A stretch of DNA of 64,000 nucleotides from Corallococcus macrosporus DSM 14697 (GCF_002305895.1 NZ_CP022203.1:3884501-3948500), one strand, 5' to 3'. Counted from the first letter of the stretch, positions 27,089 to 36,369 are shown. Notes: generated by a model not told the origin, from the sequence alone. Translations and numbers: made by a program.

Positions 27089-28468
27089 CTACTGTGCCTT
27101 GAGTTGCTGGAGCGCGCGCGAGGCCACCGCGTTCTCAGGCTGGGTCTCCAGGACCTTCATCAGCCAATGCTCGGCCTCGCTGGCCGCCGTCTTCCGCGCC
27201 TCGGGGCGCGAGGCCTTCATCGCCTGCTCGGTGTAGAGCAGCCCCAGCCGCAGGCTGAACTCCATGTTCTCCGGGTCCTTTTCGACCACGTGCCGCAGCT
27301 CGCGTTCGGCCGCGGCGAAGTCCCCATCCAACTGGTACACGAGCGCCAGCTTGCCCCGCATCGCCACGTTGTCCGGCGACAGGGACGTGGCCACGGTGAA
27401 GGACTCCCGCGCGGCTTTGAGGTCCCTGCGCTCCAGGAGGAGGTCGCCCAGGTGGAACCAGGCCGTCTCCAGCAGCGGGTGGAGCGACACGGCCTTTTCG
27501 AAGGAGGTGCGGGCGGCGTCGGGGCGCTGACGGGACAGGTAGAGCTCGCCCAGGTACAGGTGGTTCTTTCCATCGCGGGGGGCGCGTTCAATGGCCTGCT
27601 TGAACTCGTCCACCGCGCGGCCCGCGTCGTCCAGGCGCTGGTAGGCCAGGCCCAGGAGGGCGTGCACCACCGCGACGTCCGGGTAGTCGAGCAGGATCTC
27701 CTCGAAGGCGAGGATGGCGTGCTGAGGCGCGTCCAGGTCGTTCAGGTAGCGCAGGCCTTCTTCCAGCTTGGCCTCGGCGGCCTTGGGGAAGCCGGAGAAG
27801 GGGTCGGCGATCTGCTCCATCAGCGCCCGCGCGGTGGTGACCTCCGCGGGCGTGGGCTGGCCGCGAACCACGGCGCCCAGGGCTTCCACGGCCCCGGGGG
27901 CATCCCCCGTGCGGTGGAGCGCCTTGGCCAGCGGCAGGCGCCAGGCGGTGCGGTCCGGCGCCAGCGTCGTGGCGCGGCGCAAGGGCCCCAGCGCCTCCGT
28001 GTACTGCTCCGACTCCAACCGCGCGAGCCCCAGCCGGTAATGGAACTCCGCGGTGTCCGGTGACAGGTCCACGGCGCGCTCGAAGGCGGCGACGCTGGGC
28101 GCCCCCGCGTCCCGGGCGCGGGAGAAGAGGGCCAGGCCCAGCATGTACTGGTCCACCGCGCGCTCACCGGCCGCGATCCGCTTCTGGAGCTCGGCGATCC
28201 AGGCGTCCGTCTGGCCCGCCTTCACCTGGGCCTCGGTGAGCGAGCGCGCCACGTCCAGGTCCTCCGGGGACTTGCGGTGCAGCTCCGTCAGCAGGCCCAG
28301 GGCCTTCGTGGGCTGATGCTCGTCCAGGTAGGCCCGCGCCTGGGAGAGCGGGTCGGTGGGGCGCTCCTTGGCGGAGTTCGCGGAGGTGGTGCTGCAGCCA
28401 GCGAGGAGGCCCACGCCGAGCACCGCGGCGCGAATCCAGGGACGAGGACGGAGGTGGCGGATGGTCAT
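27089..28468 (-). CDS. TPR-repeat lipoprotein
   Basis: 459 residues. The N-terminus is a lipoprotein signal with lipobox LLAGC (Cys25), so the mature protein is membrane-anchored in the envelope. From about residue 45 on, it consists of tetratricopeptide repeats (for example AEFHYRLGLARLESEQYTEA and VVHALLGLAYQRLDDAGRAV), a scaffold for protein complexes. It lies 36 bp upstream of the Pro-rich membrane protein and 14 bp downstream of plsC, suggesting a three-gene unit. The partner is unknown. Confidence 0.88.
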   Translation of the reverse strand: MTIRHLRPRPWIRAAVLGVGLLAGCSTTSANSAKERPTDPLSQARAYLDEHQPTKALGLLTELHRKSPEDLDVARSLTEAQVKAGQTDAWIAELQKRIAAGERAVDQYMLGLALFSRARDAGAPSVAAFERAVDLSPDTAEFHYRLGLARLESEQYTEALGPLRRATTLAPDRTAWRLPLAKALHRTGDAPGAVEALGAVVRGQPTPAEVTTARALMEQIADPFSGFPKAAEAKLEEGLRYLNDLDAPQHAILAFEEILLDYPDVAVVHALLGLAYQRLDDAGRAVDEFKQAIERAPRDGKNHLYLGELYLSRQRPDAARTSFEKAVSLHPLLETAWFHLGDLLLERRDLKAARESFTVATSLSPDNVAMRGKLALVYQLDGDFAAAERELRHVVEKDPENMEFSLRLGLLYTEQAMKASRPEARKTAASEAEHWLMKVLETQPENAVASRALQQLKAQ

Positions 28469-28482
28469 CTCGAGGAGGCGTC

Positions 28483-29277
28483 TCAGGAGGAGGAGATGGC
28501 GCGGGGGCGCGAGTCGCTGACACCCTCGGCGCCGGCGGAGGCCACGGCGTCATCCACGTCACCGCCCTTGCCCCCGAGGGACAGGCTGTCCTGGATGATG
28601 ACGGCGCGCACGGCGCGGGCCAGGCCTTCGCGGTCGTTCTCTGCGAAGGTGGTGGTGTCGATGGGCTTGCCAATCTTCACGCGGATGGGGCCGGGGGTGA
28701 TGTTCCAGGTGGACTTGGGCATCAAGTCCCCCGAGCCCTCGATGGTGACGGGGCAGACCGGGACGCGGGCCTTCAGCGCCAGGGCGAAGGGCCCCTTCTT
28801 GAAGGGCAGCACGCGGCCGTCCGTGGAGCGGGTGCCTTCCGGATACAGGAAGATGCTGGTGCCGCCGCGGATCTTGGCGGCTGCCGTGTTGAGCGAGGCA
28901 ATGGCCTTGGACCGGTTGGACCGGTTGATGAAGACGTGGCCCGCGAGCGCCAGGTACCAGCCGATGAGGGGCACCCACTTGAGCTGCGTCTTGGCGACGT
29001 ACCGGAAGGGGATGGGGACGGCCAGGAAGTGCGCCGGGATGTCGATGGTGGACTGGTGGTTGGCCACGTAGATGGTGGGCCGATCCGGGTCCACGTTCTC
29101 CTGCCCGATGACTTCCAGTTTCGCGCCCCCCGCCCACAACAGGACGGGCGACCAGAGCTCGCGCGCCACCCAGATGGAGCGCGAGGGGTTGAGCGTGAGC
29201 AGCATCGCCAGGACGGCAAGGGGGAAACAGATGAGCGTCCAGACCCCGGCCACGAAAATGCAGAAGAGCTTGCGCAT
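28483..29277 (-). CDS. plsC: 1-acyl-sn-glycerol-3-phosphate acyltransferase (PlsC family)
   Basis: 264 residues. PlsC enzymes acylate lysophosphatidic acid to phosphatidic acid at the inner membrane. A hydrophobic N-terminal segment (FCIFVAGVWTLICFPLAVLA) precedes acyltransferase motif I with catalytic H74 and D79 (NHQSTID), and motif III YPEGTRS. Motif II/IV residues such as VPVCPVTIEGS follow. Start ATG 29277. Homologues acting on other lipids exist, so the exact acceptor is inferred. Confidence 0.88.
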   Translation of the reverse strand: MRKLFCIFVAGVWTLICFPLAVLAMLLTLNPSRSIWVARELWSPVLLWAGGAKLEVIGQENVDPDRPTIYVANHQSTIDIPAHFLAVPIPFRYVAKTQLKWVPLIGWYLALAGHVFINRSNRSKAIASLNTAAAKIRGGTSIFLYPEGTRSTDGRVLPFKKGPFALALKARVPVCPVTIEGSGDLMPKSTWNITPGPIRVKIGKPIDTTTFAENDREGLARAVRAVIIQDSLSLGGKGGDVDDAVASAGAEGVSDSRPRAISSS

Positions 29278-29512
29278 CCCTCAGCCCGCCTCCTGGGGGC
29301 CGATGTTCAGGGCCAGAAGGTGCCCGGGCCCTCGGGCATGTCCCCCGACGCTCCCTGTCCAGGCGGTCAGGCGGCGGCCCCCGGCGGGGAGGGCGGCGGC
29401 ACCTGTCATGCGTTGAACGGGACGACGGGGGAGCATGCGTGTCTTCTACCACGTCCTACCTACACGTTGTTTCTGGTGCGCGCCGCCTGGCGGGGTTACA
29501 AGCAGGGGTGGT

Positions 29513-30127
29513 GTGGCCAGGAAAAAGTTCATCGCCATCGCGGGCAACATCGGCGCCGGAAAGACGGAGCTGACGTCCTTCCTCTGCCGGAAGTACGGGT
29601 TGACGCCCTCCTTCGAACCGAACGACCAGAACCCCTATCTGGCGGACTTCTACAAGGACATGAAGACCTGGGCGTTCCGCTCCCAGCTCTTCTTCCTGAC
29701 GCACAAGTTCCGCCTGCACCGGGAGCTGGAGCGCACCTCCGGGACGGTGCTCCAGGACCGCACCCTCTATGAGGACGCGGAGATCTTCGCGAAGAACCTC
29801 CACCGGCAGCGGCTCATCGACAAGCGGGACTGGAAGACGTACTGCGAGCTGTACGAGACGATTTCGGAGTCGTTGCGGCCCCCCGACCTGATGATCTACC
29901 TCCGCTGCCCGGTGCAGACGATTCGTGAGCGCATCCGCATCCGTGGCCGGGCCATGGAGAAGGACATCCCCACCCGTTACCTGCAGCGCCTCAACGCCCT
30001 CTACGAGGAGTGGTTCGAGGGCTACCGCCTGTCCCCCGTGCTCGTGTTGCCCACGGACAAGCTCGACTATCTGACCAACCTGGTGGACCGCGTGGACCTC
30101 TTCCGGCAGATCGAGAAGCACCTGTGA
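29513..30127 (+). CDS. Deoxynucleoside kinase family protein (dAK/dGK-like)
   Basis: 204 residues from GTG 29513, which gives MARKKFIAIAGNIGAGKTEL; the frame is open further upstream but only this start fits the family. P-loop GNIGAGKT, the DRT catalytic motif in LQDRTLYEDAEIFAKN, and the LID arginines RERIRIRGRAMEKDI mark a salvage kinase that phosphorylates deoxynucleosides. Substrate (dA, dG or dC) cannot be read. Its TGA overlaps the next ATG by one base, so it is coupled to an uncharacterised protein. Confidence 0.88.
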   Translation: MARKKFIAIAGNIGAGKTELTSFLCRKYGLTPSFEPNDQNPYLADFYKDMKTWAFRSQLFFLTHKFRLHRELERTSGTVLQDRTLYEDAEIFAKNLHRQRLIDKRDWKTYCELYETISESLRPPDLMIYLRCPVQTIRERIRIRGRAMEKDIPTRYLQRLNALYEEWFEGYRLSPVLVLPTDKLDYLTNLVDRVDLFRQIEKHL

Positions 30128-31299
30128 TGGAGGTCTACCTGCTGGCGACGGAGCAGGAGGGTCCGCCGCCGCTCGACGCACTGCGAGCCTCGTTCGCGAA
30201 TGACGAGGTGGACTTCACCCCGGACGCGGACGGAGACGGCTTCACGCTGCGGGCGGATGGCTCCGAGGTGCTGGTGCGCCTGACGCATGGCTCCGAGGGC
30301 CTGCCGCGCTTCCGCAAGGAGGTGTTCAGCGGCAGTCCGGAGGCCTTCGAGCGGCTGGGGCGCGCCAAGGCCTTCTACCACCTGTCGGTGGAGCCGGGCG
30401 GCGTGCAGCCCACGCTGCCCGTCTTCGAGGCCCTGTGGGCCGTGCGCACGCTGCTGGAGCACGTGCAGGGCGTGCTGGTGGACCTCACCGCCTTCAAGCT
30501 CCACGAGCCCGACGACGTGGCGGAAATCACGGAGCTGGACTTCGACATCCGCGACCATGTCCACCTCCACGCCGTGGAGGCCACGGAGGGGGACACGCCC
30601 CTGTGGGTGCACTCGCACGGGATGGAGAAGTTCGGCGCCAGGGATCTGGAGATCTTCCACCTGGCGGAGAAGGACCTGCTGGCCGCGGAGAGCTTCCTGC
30701 ACGAGCTCTGCACGGACCTGGCCTTCGGGCAGGGGCCCGCGCTGCGCACCCAGGTGGGCACCAGCGAGGGCCAGGTCTTCACGCTGGTGCCATCAGAAGA
30801 GGCCCGCGCCAACCTGCTGGGCGTGCCGCTGGACACCTTCGAGGGCCACGAGGGGCTCTTCCTCACCGTGGTGTCTCCGCTGGGCCGGCACAATACGTCC
30901 CAGCTCCTGGCGCCCTACCGGGAGCGGTTCGAGAAGGAGCCGGAGGAGCAGACCCAGGCCATGCGGCGCGAGGCCCAGGCGCTGCTGCCGTCCTTCCTGG
31001 CGCGCTTCCAGCGCAAGGGGTTGATGGAGCCGCTCACCTTCCTGGTCCGCGCCCCCTTCGACACGCACCCCGAAGGGAGCGACGTGACGGAGAACCTGTG
31101 GCTGGAGGTCATGGCCCGGGACGAGGGCGCCGTGGTGGGCAAGCTGGTGGATGGCGCGGTGCACACCACCGAGTGGCGCAAGGGCGCCCACGTGGAGGTC
31201 GCGGAGACCCAGGTCAACGCGCTGGCCATCAGCCGGGAAGGCCGGGCGCTGGACGAGCAGGAGCTTCGTGAACTCCTGAACGCCGAACGGCCGATGTAG
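30127..31299 (+). CDS. Uncharacterised protein with a DUF2314-like C-terminal region
   Basis: 390 residues, soluble, acidic, no signal peptide. The C-terminal 100 residues (NLWLEVMARDEGAVVGKLVD followed by a GAHVEVAETQVNAL stretch) resemble the DUF2314 pattern of a Trp-containing strand, a Gly-x-Leu turn and a charged final strand. A middle block HSHGMEKFGARDLEIFHL resembles conserved signatures of other uncharacterised families. It overlaps the deoxynucleoside kinase stop by one base (TGATG), so the two are very likely co-expressed. Function unknown; family naming is tentative. Confidence 0.75.
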   Translation: MEVYLLATEQEGPPPLDALRASFANDEVDFTPDADGDGFTLRADGSEVLVRLTHGSEGLPRFRKEVFSGSPEAFERLGRAKAFYHLSVEPGGVQPTLPVFEALWAVRTLLEHVQGVLVDLTAFKLHEPDDVAEITELDFDIRDHVHLHAVEATEGDTPLWVHSHGMEKFGARDLEIFHLAEKDLLAAESFLHELCTDLAFGQGPALRTQVGTSEGQVFTLVPSEEARANLLGVPLDTFEGHEGLFLTVVSPLGRHNTSQLLAPYRERFEKEPEEQTQAMRREAQALLPSFLARFQRKGLMEPLTFLVRAPFDTHPEGSDVTENLWLEVMARDEGAVVGKLVDGAVHTTEWRKGAHVEVAETQVNALAISREGRALDEQELRELLNAERPM

Positions 31300-31355
31300 C
31301 GCGTGGGGCCGGGGGGCCTTGCTCAGGCATCGCGGGGCGGTAGGCTCCGCGCCCC

Positions 31356-33056
31356 ATGCCCGCCCTCCTGCTGCTCACCGGTCCATCCGCCGGGCGTCGT
31401 CACGACGTACTCGCGGAGGCGACCATTGGCCGCAGTCCGTCGTGCGAAATCCCGCTGGATGACCACCAGGTCTCCCGGAAGCACGCGCTGATCTCCGTCC
31501 TCGACGGGCAGGCGCGCATCCGCGACCTGCGCTCGCGCAACGGGACGTTCGTCAACGGCGAGCGGCTCGAGGGCGAGGTGGTCCTCCAGCCCGGAGACCA
31601 GGTGCGCGTGGGCGCGACGACGGCGCTCTTCGAGCCGCCGCCGGTGACGCTGGTGGCCGACGGGCCGGAGAAGATGGGGCAGGTGCCCATCGAGGAGGTG
31701 CTGCCGCACGTGGGCACGGCGGCGGCGATGTACTCGGCGGGCATCGCGCTGCTGGGCGCGACGAGCGGCGCGCTGGTGCTGCGGCGCCTGGCGGATGAGG
31801 TGGCGCATGCGCTCAACGCCGACCGCGCGGCCGCGCTGCTGGGCAGCAGTGACGGCCTGCTCACCGCCGCGGTGTCGGGCGCGGAGGCGCTGACGATGCC
31901 GCGCGCCCTGGCGCAGGCGGCGTTGGAGCGCAAGGAGCTGGTCCAGACGGATGACGTCCTCTGCGCGCCGCTGGTCGCGTCGGGCGGCATGCCCTTCGGC
32001 GTGCTGTACGTGACGCGCGCGGAGCCGAGGTTCAGCGAGGGCGAGGGCCAGTTGCTCGCGGCGCTGGGGCGGCTGGGAGGCGAGGCCTACACCACCGTGC
32101 GCTCCCGCGTGGACGCCGAGCCGCCCGTGGCCGCGCTCACCGGCACGTCCCGGCCGCTGCGGGCCCTGCTGGAGCTGGCGCGCCGGGTGGCGGCCAGCGC
32201 GGCCCCGGTGGTGATTCATGGCGAGCCCGGGGTGGGGAAGGCGCTGCTGGCGCGCTTCGTCCATGCGCGCTCGCCCCGGGCCCTGGGGCCCTTCGTCGTG
32301 GTGGACTGCCGCGAGGCCGCCGAGGCCGTGGAGGAGGCGCTCTTCGGCCGGGCGAGCGCCCCCGGGCAGCCGCCCGTCGTGTCCGCGCTGTTGCGCGCGG
32401 ATGGGGGCTCGTTGGTGCTCCTGCACGTGGAGTCACTGGCGCGGTCCGCGGCGGAGCGGCTGGCGCGGGCGCTGGCGCGGCGCTCGGCGCCCGCGCGCCA
32501 GGGGGGCGAGGAGCCGGTGGACGTCCGGGTGCTGGCCACCGCGCCTTCCTCCGTGTCGCTGCTGGCGGCGCGCGGGGAGGTGGAGCCGGCGCTGTCCCGG
32601 GCGCTGTCGGGCTTCGAGCTGGACATGCCCCCGATGCGAGAGCGGCGCGCGGACGTGCTCCCGCTCCTGGAGCAGTTCGCGGCGCGCGCGGCGCGGCGGA
32701 TTCGCAAGGAGCCGCCGACGCTCAGCCCCGAGGCCCGGCGGCTGGTGATGGAGTATGCGTGGCCGCAGAACCTGCGCGAGCTGGAGCTGGTGGGCGAGCG
32801 GCTGGGGCTGCTGTACGCGGCGAGCCGGGTCGGCGCGCTGCAACTGCCTCCAGAGTTCCAGGAGGGAGGCGAAGCGGGCGCCAAGACGCTGCAGGGGCGC
32901 GTGGCCCGCCTGGAGCGCGACGCCATCGCCGAGGCCCTGCGCGAGGCGTCGGGGAAGAAGGTCCGCGCCGCGGAGCTGCTCGGCATCAGCCGGCCCACGC
33001 TGGACAAGAAGATTGAGGAGTACGGGCTCGCGGTGGAGCGTGGGCGCAGGGAGTGA
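31356..33056 (+). CDS. FHA-GAF regulator with a degenerate sigma-54-activator-like AAA+ domain and Fis-type HTH
   Basis: 566 residues. FHA domain at about 20-90 (GRSPSC, VSRKHA, NGTFVNG) for phospho-threonine binding. A GAF-like domain spans about 115-250. The AAA+ region keeps Walker A (G289 to K295, GEPGVGK) and the WPQNLRELE region, but the GAFTGA loop is missing and Walker B has become LVLLHVES without the usual Asp-Glu. The C-terminal Fis-type HTH is intact (KKVRAAELLGISRPTLDKKI). It probably binds DNA but is unlikely to remodel sigma-54 holoenzyme. Start ATG 31356. Confidence 0.88.
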   Translation: MPALLLLTGPSAGRRHDVLAEATIGRSPSCEIPLDDHQVSRKHALISVLDGQARIRDLRSRNGTFVNGERLEGEVVLQPGDQVRVGATTALFEPPPVTLVADGPEKMGQVPIEEVLPHVGTAAAMYSAGIALLGATSGALVLRRLADEVAHALNADRAAALLGSSDGLLTAAVSGAEALTMPRALAQAALERKELVQTDDVLCAPLVASGGMPFGVLYVTRAEPRFSEGEGQLLAALGRLGGEAYTTVRSRVDAEPPVAALTGTSRPLRALLELARRVAASAAPVVIHGEPGVGKALLARFVHARSPRALGPFVVVDCREAAEAVEEALFGRASAPGQPPVVSALLRADGGSLVLLHVESLARSAAERLARALARRSAPARQGGEEPVDVRVLATAPSSVSLLAARGEVEPALSRALSGFELDMPPMRERRADVLPLLEQFAARAARRIRKEPPTLSPEARRLVMEYAWPQNLRELELVGERLGLLYAASRVGALQLPPEFQEGGEAGAKTLQGRVARLERDAIAEALREASGKKVRAAELLGISRPTLDKKIEEYGLAVERGRRE

Positions 33057-33072
33057 GTGACGCCGCCGGGGC

Positions 33073-34041
33073 CTACCTCCGCCGGCTGAGCAGCACGCCG
33101 GAGAGGACGAGCCCCGCGCCGAGCACCTGCATCCAACTGGGCCGCTCGCCGCGCACGCCCCACGCCGTGAGGGCGGCCACCACGGGAATGCCCGTGTTGT
33201 AGAGCCCCGCGCGGCTGCTGCCCACCTTCTGCACGGTGCGGCCCCAGATGAAGTACGCGAGCACCAGCGGCACCAGCGCCGAGTACACGACGCCCGCCCA
33301 GGCGCCGGCGGTGAGGTGCGCGGGCTCCAGGCGCAGGAGCTCGGGCACGCCCGCGAGCACCACGCCCGGCGCGCCCGTCAGCATGCAGATGGCGGTGATG
33401 CGCAGCGCGGAGACCTCCGGGCCCATGGAGCGGATGCCCACGGTGTAGAGGGCCCAGCAGAGGCTCGCGCCGAGGATGAGCCCGTCCCCCAGCAGGGAGG
33501 CGCCGTGTTGGGACGCGCCACGTCCCCCCAGCACCATCAACATCCCCGCGACGCCCAGGGCCAGGCCCATCACCAGGGGCCGGGTGAGCCGCTCCACGCC
33601 GAGGACCGCGCCCAGCGTGGCGACCAACACGGGCGTCACCGCCGTCAGCATGCCGCTGTTGGCCACCGAGGTGTTCGCCAGGCCGAGGATGAAGCAGAGC
33701 TGGTACAGCGTGTTGCCCACCAGCCCGAGCCCCATGAGCTTGAGGAACACCGGGCGGGGAAGCGGCTTCCAGCCTTCGACGGCCAGGAGCAGCGCGCCCA
33801 TGGCCAGCGCGGCGAGGGTGAAGCGCAGCGACATGAAGGCCAGGGGCGGAAGCGTCTCCATCGCCTCCTTCACCACCGTGTAGTTGGTGCCCCAGACAAT
33901 CACGACGCCGACGATGGCCAGGTCGGACGCGGAGAAGCCTCGCGACGGGGCGGGCACGGCGGCGGTGGCGGGCGTGGACACGGCGGCAGGGGAATAGGCC
34001 CGGGGGGCCACGCGCGCAAGCCGACGTTTGGAGGCCGGCAT
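33073..34041 (-). CDS. EamA-family (DMT superfamily) transporter
   Basis: 322 residues with ten predicted membrane helices in two EamA halves (for example LAIVGVVIVWGTNYTVVKE at the start of the first and LILGASLCWALYTVG in the second). DMT-family carriers export or import metabolites; the substrate cannot be read. About 30 residues rich in Ala/Pro/Ser precede helix 1. It converges with the FHA regulator and diverges from psuG, whose ATG is only 15 bp away. Confidence 0.88.
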   Translation of the reverse strand: MPASKRRLARVAPRAYSPAAVSTPATAAVPAPSRGFSASDLAIVGVVIVWGTNYTVVKEAMETLPPLAFMSLRFTLAALAMGALLLAVEGWKPLPRPVFLKLMGLGLVGNTLYQLCFILGLANTSVANSGMLTAVTPVLVATLGAVLGVERLTRPLVMGLALGVAGMLMVLGGRGASQHGASLLGDGLILGASLCWALYTVGIRSMGPEVSALRITAICMLTGAPGVVLAGVPELLRLEPAHLTAGAWAGVVYSALVPLVLAYFIWGRTVQKVGSSRAGLYNTGIPVVAALTAWGVRGERPSWMQVLGAGLVLSGVLLSRRR

Positions 34042-34056
34042 GCTAAACGCCAGGGC

Positions 34057-34968
34057 ATGGACCTACGCTTTTCGGACGAGGTGCGCCGCGCGCTCGAGGC
34101 CGGCCAACCGCTGGTGGCCCTGGAGACGAGCGTCGTGGCCCAGGGCCTGCCGTACCCGGACAACCTGGCCGCGGCCCGGGCGTGCGAGGAGGCCATCCGC
34201 CGCGCCGGCGCCGTGCCCGCCGCCACCGCCATCATCGACGGGCAGCTCTGCGTCGGGCTGGAGGAGCCGGAGATGCGCCGCCTGGCGGAGGGCAAGGAGC
34301 GCCTGCTCAAGCTGGGCTCCAGGGACCTGGCCGTGGCCGTGGCCACGCGCGCCACGGGCGGCACCACCGTGAGCGCCACCTGTGAGATGGCCGCCGCCGC
34401 GGGCATCCGCGTCTTCTCCACGGGCGGCATCGGCGGGGTGCACCGCGGGGCGTCGGAGCACTTCGACATCTCCCAGGACATCGCCGCGCTGGCGCGCTTC
34501 CCCGTCGCCGTGGTGTGCGCGGGGGCCAAGTCCATCCTGGACCTGCCCAAGACGATGGAGCTGCTGGAGACGGCCGGCGTGCCCGTCATCGGCGTGGGGA
34601 CGGACGAGCTGCCATCCTTCTACAGCCGGGGTTCCGGCATCTCCCTGGAGCACCGCGCGGACGACGTGGACACCGCCGCGCGCATCGCCCGCGCGCGCTT
34701 CGAGTCGCTGAAGCAGGGCGGGGTGCTCTACACCGTGCCGCCGCCCGAGGAGACGGCCCTGCCTCGCAACGAGATGGAGCTCCACATCGCCGCGACGCTC
34801 GCGGACGCGGACCGGCAGGGCATCCGCGGCAAGGCCGTGACGCCCTTCCTCCTGTCGGAGATGGCGAAGCGCACCGGGGGCAAGACGCTCAAGGCCAACC
34901 TGGCGTTGCTCACCCACAACGCGCGCTTCGCCGGTCAGCTCGCCGTGGCCTACGCCCGCGCGAGCTGA
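34057..34968 (+). CDS. psuG: Pseudouridine-5'-phosphate glycosidase
   Basis: 303 residues from ATG 34057. PsuG reversibly cleaves pseudouridine 5'-phosphate to uracil and ribose 5-phosphate. Signature blocks: ALETSVVAQGLPYPDNL, the catalytic-lysine region GSRDLAVAVATRATGGTTVS (preceded by LLKL), FSTGGIGGVHRG, and VCAGAKSILDLPKTME. No PfkB-type pseudouridine kinase (PsuK) is adjacent. It starts 15 bp from the divergent EamA gene, so promoters must overlap. Confidence 0.93.
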   Translation: MDLRFSDEVRRALEAGQPLVALETSVVAQGLPYPDNLAAARACEEAIRRAGAVPAATAIIDGQLCVGLEEPEMRRLAEGKERLLKLGSRDLAVAVATRATGGTTVSATCEMAAAAGIRVFSTGGIGGVHRGASEHFDISQDIAALARFPVAVVCAGAKSILDLPKTMELLETAGVPVIGVGTDELPSFYSRGSGISLEHRADDVDTAARIARARFESLKQGGVLYTVPPPEETALPRNEMELHIAATLADADRQGIRGKAVTPFLLSEMAKRTGGKTLKANLALLTHNARFAGQLAVAYARAS

Positions 34969-34991
34969 GCCTTCGCACGCCGGGGCCGCCG

Positions 34992-35477
34992 CTACCGCTG
35001 GAACCAGCGCAGCAACGCTTCCAGCTCGCGGCGGTCCACCTCGTCGAAGGTGCCCTTGTGCTCGGAGTCGATGTCGAGCACGGCGAGCAGCTCCCGGTTC
35101 TTCCCGAACACCGGGACGACGATCTCCGACACGGAGCGCCCGTCACAGGTGATGTGGCCCGGGAAGGCGTGGACGTCCGCCACCACCACCGTCTCCCCCT
35201 TCGCGGCGGCGGTGCCGCACACGCCCTTGCCGAAGGGGATTTCCAGGCACCCGAGCGTGCCCTGGTACGGGCCCACCCGCAGCAGCCGGCCCGGCGTGAC
35301 GACGCGGTAGAAGCCCGTCCACAGGTGCCCGAAGGCGTGGTGCAGCAGGCAGCTCATGGTGGACATGCCGGTGATGTCGTCGTCGATGCCCTCGAGCACG
35401 GCGAGCGCGTGCTGCTTCAGCTCGGCGTAGGCTTCGGCCTTGGGCAGGCCGCGCAGATCCAGGGTGACTTCCGCCAT
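34992..35477 (-). CDS. msrC: Free methionine-(R)-sulfoxide reductase (GAF-domain MsrC type)
   Basis: 161 residues forming one GAF domain. fRMsr enzymes reduce free methionine-(R)-sulfoxide using thioredoxin-linked cysteines. The diagnostic blocks are present: VGPYQGTLGCLEIPFGKGVC with two cysteines 10 apart, and HAFPGHITCD with the third. ALDIDS-type ending appears as LAVLDIDSEHKG. Divergent from the sirtuin gene across 99 bp. Confidence 0.92.
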   Translation of the reverse strand: MAEVTLDLRGLPKAEAYAELKQHALAVLEGIDDDITGMSTMSCLLHHAFGHLWTGFYRVVTPGRLLRVGPYQGTLGCLEIPFGKGVCGTAAAKGETVVVADVHAFPGHITCDGRSVSEIVVPVFGKNRELLAVLDIDSEHKGTFDEVDRRELEALLRWFQR

Positions 35478-35576
35478 GATGGGACCTCACAAGGCGATCC
35501 CCAGGGGCGTCAGGCCCCGGTAGGGTCGGCGGTCCCATCCATAGCTTGATTCCCTTTTCGCCGCACAGGAGCCGAC

Positions 35577-36311
35577 ATGGATTCGCTCACCCTTGATTCG
35601 AAGACCTGGCTGCTCGTCCTCACGGGCGCGGGCGTCTCCGCCGAAAGCGGAGTCCCCACCTTCCGCGGGATGGGTGGACTCTGGGAGGACCAACCCGTGG
35701 AGGCCGTGGCGTCTCCGGAGGGCTTCCGGAAGGACCCCTCGCTGGTGTGGCGCTTCTACTCGGAGCGCCGCAAGGGCGCCGCCGCCGTCCACCCCAACCC
35801 GGGCCATGAGGCCTTCGTCGCCTGGGAGCGCCACCTGGGGGACCGCTTCCTGCTCGCCACCCAGAACGTCGACGGCCTGCACACGCGCGCCGGAAGCCAG
35901 CGGGTGGTGGAGATGCACGGCAACCTGTTCAAGACGCGCTGCTCGGGCTGCGAGCGCCCCCCGTTCGACGACGCCACCGTGTACCCGGTGGGCGCGGTGC
36001 CCGCGTGTGACGCGTGTGGCAAGCGGCTGCGGCCCCACATCGTCTGGTTCGGCGAGTACCTGGACCCGGCGGACCTGGAGCGCATCGAGACCTTCGCGCT
36101 GCAGGGGGCCACCTCGGGGCGCCTCGTCTTCCTGGCGGCGGGCACGTCCGGCGCCGTATTCCCAGCCGCCGGCATCGTGGACCGCGTCCGCAGGGCCGGC
36201 GGGGAGACGTGGCTGGTCAACCTCGATCCGGCGGAGAACTCCAGCCGCTTCGAGCACCGCGTCGTGGGCAGGAGCGGGGAGGTCCTGCCGGGCCTGGCGA
36301 AGCTCGTCTGA
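35577..36311 (+). CDS. cobB: NAD-dependent protein deacylase, sirtuin (CobB-like)
   Basis: 244 residues. Sirtuins remove acyl groups from lysines using NAD. Seen are GAGVSAESGVPTFRG for NAD binding, TQNVDGLHTRAG, the catalytic His in EMHGNLFKTRC, and the four zinc cysteines (CSGC, CDAC). The Y-x-x-R pair in RFYSERRK matches the class III signature that favours succinyl or malonyl groups. Shared spacer with the divergent msrC-type gene. Activity on acetyl versus succinyl lysine is inferred. Confidence 0.92.
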   Translation: MDSLTLDSKTWLLVLTGAGVSAESGVPTFRGMGGLWEDQPVEAVASPEGFRKDPSLVWRFYSERRKGAAAVHPNPGHEAFVAWERHLGDRFLLATQNVDGLHTRAGSQRVVEMHGNLFKTRCSGCERPPFDDATVYPVGAVPACDACGKRLRPHIVWFGEYLDPADLERIETFALQGATSGRLVFLAAGTSGAVFPAAGIVDRVRRAGGETWLVNLDPAENSSRFEHRVVGRSGEVLPGLAKLV

Positions 36312-36369
36312 CGCGAAAGGCGAAGGACCCCGGGGGCACGGCGGCGCTTCCGCGTGCCCCCACCGGGGC

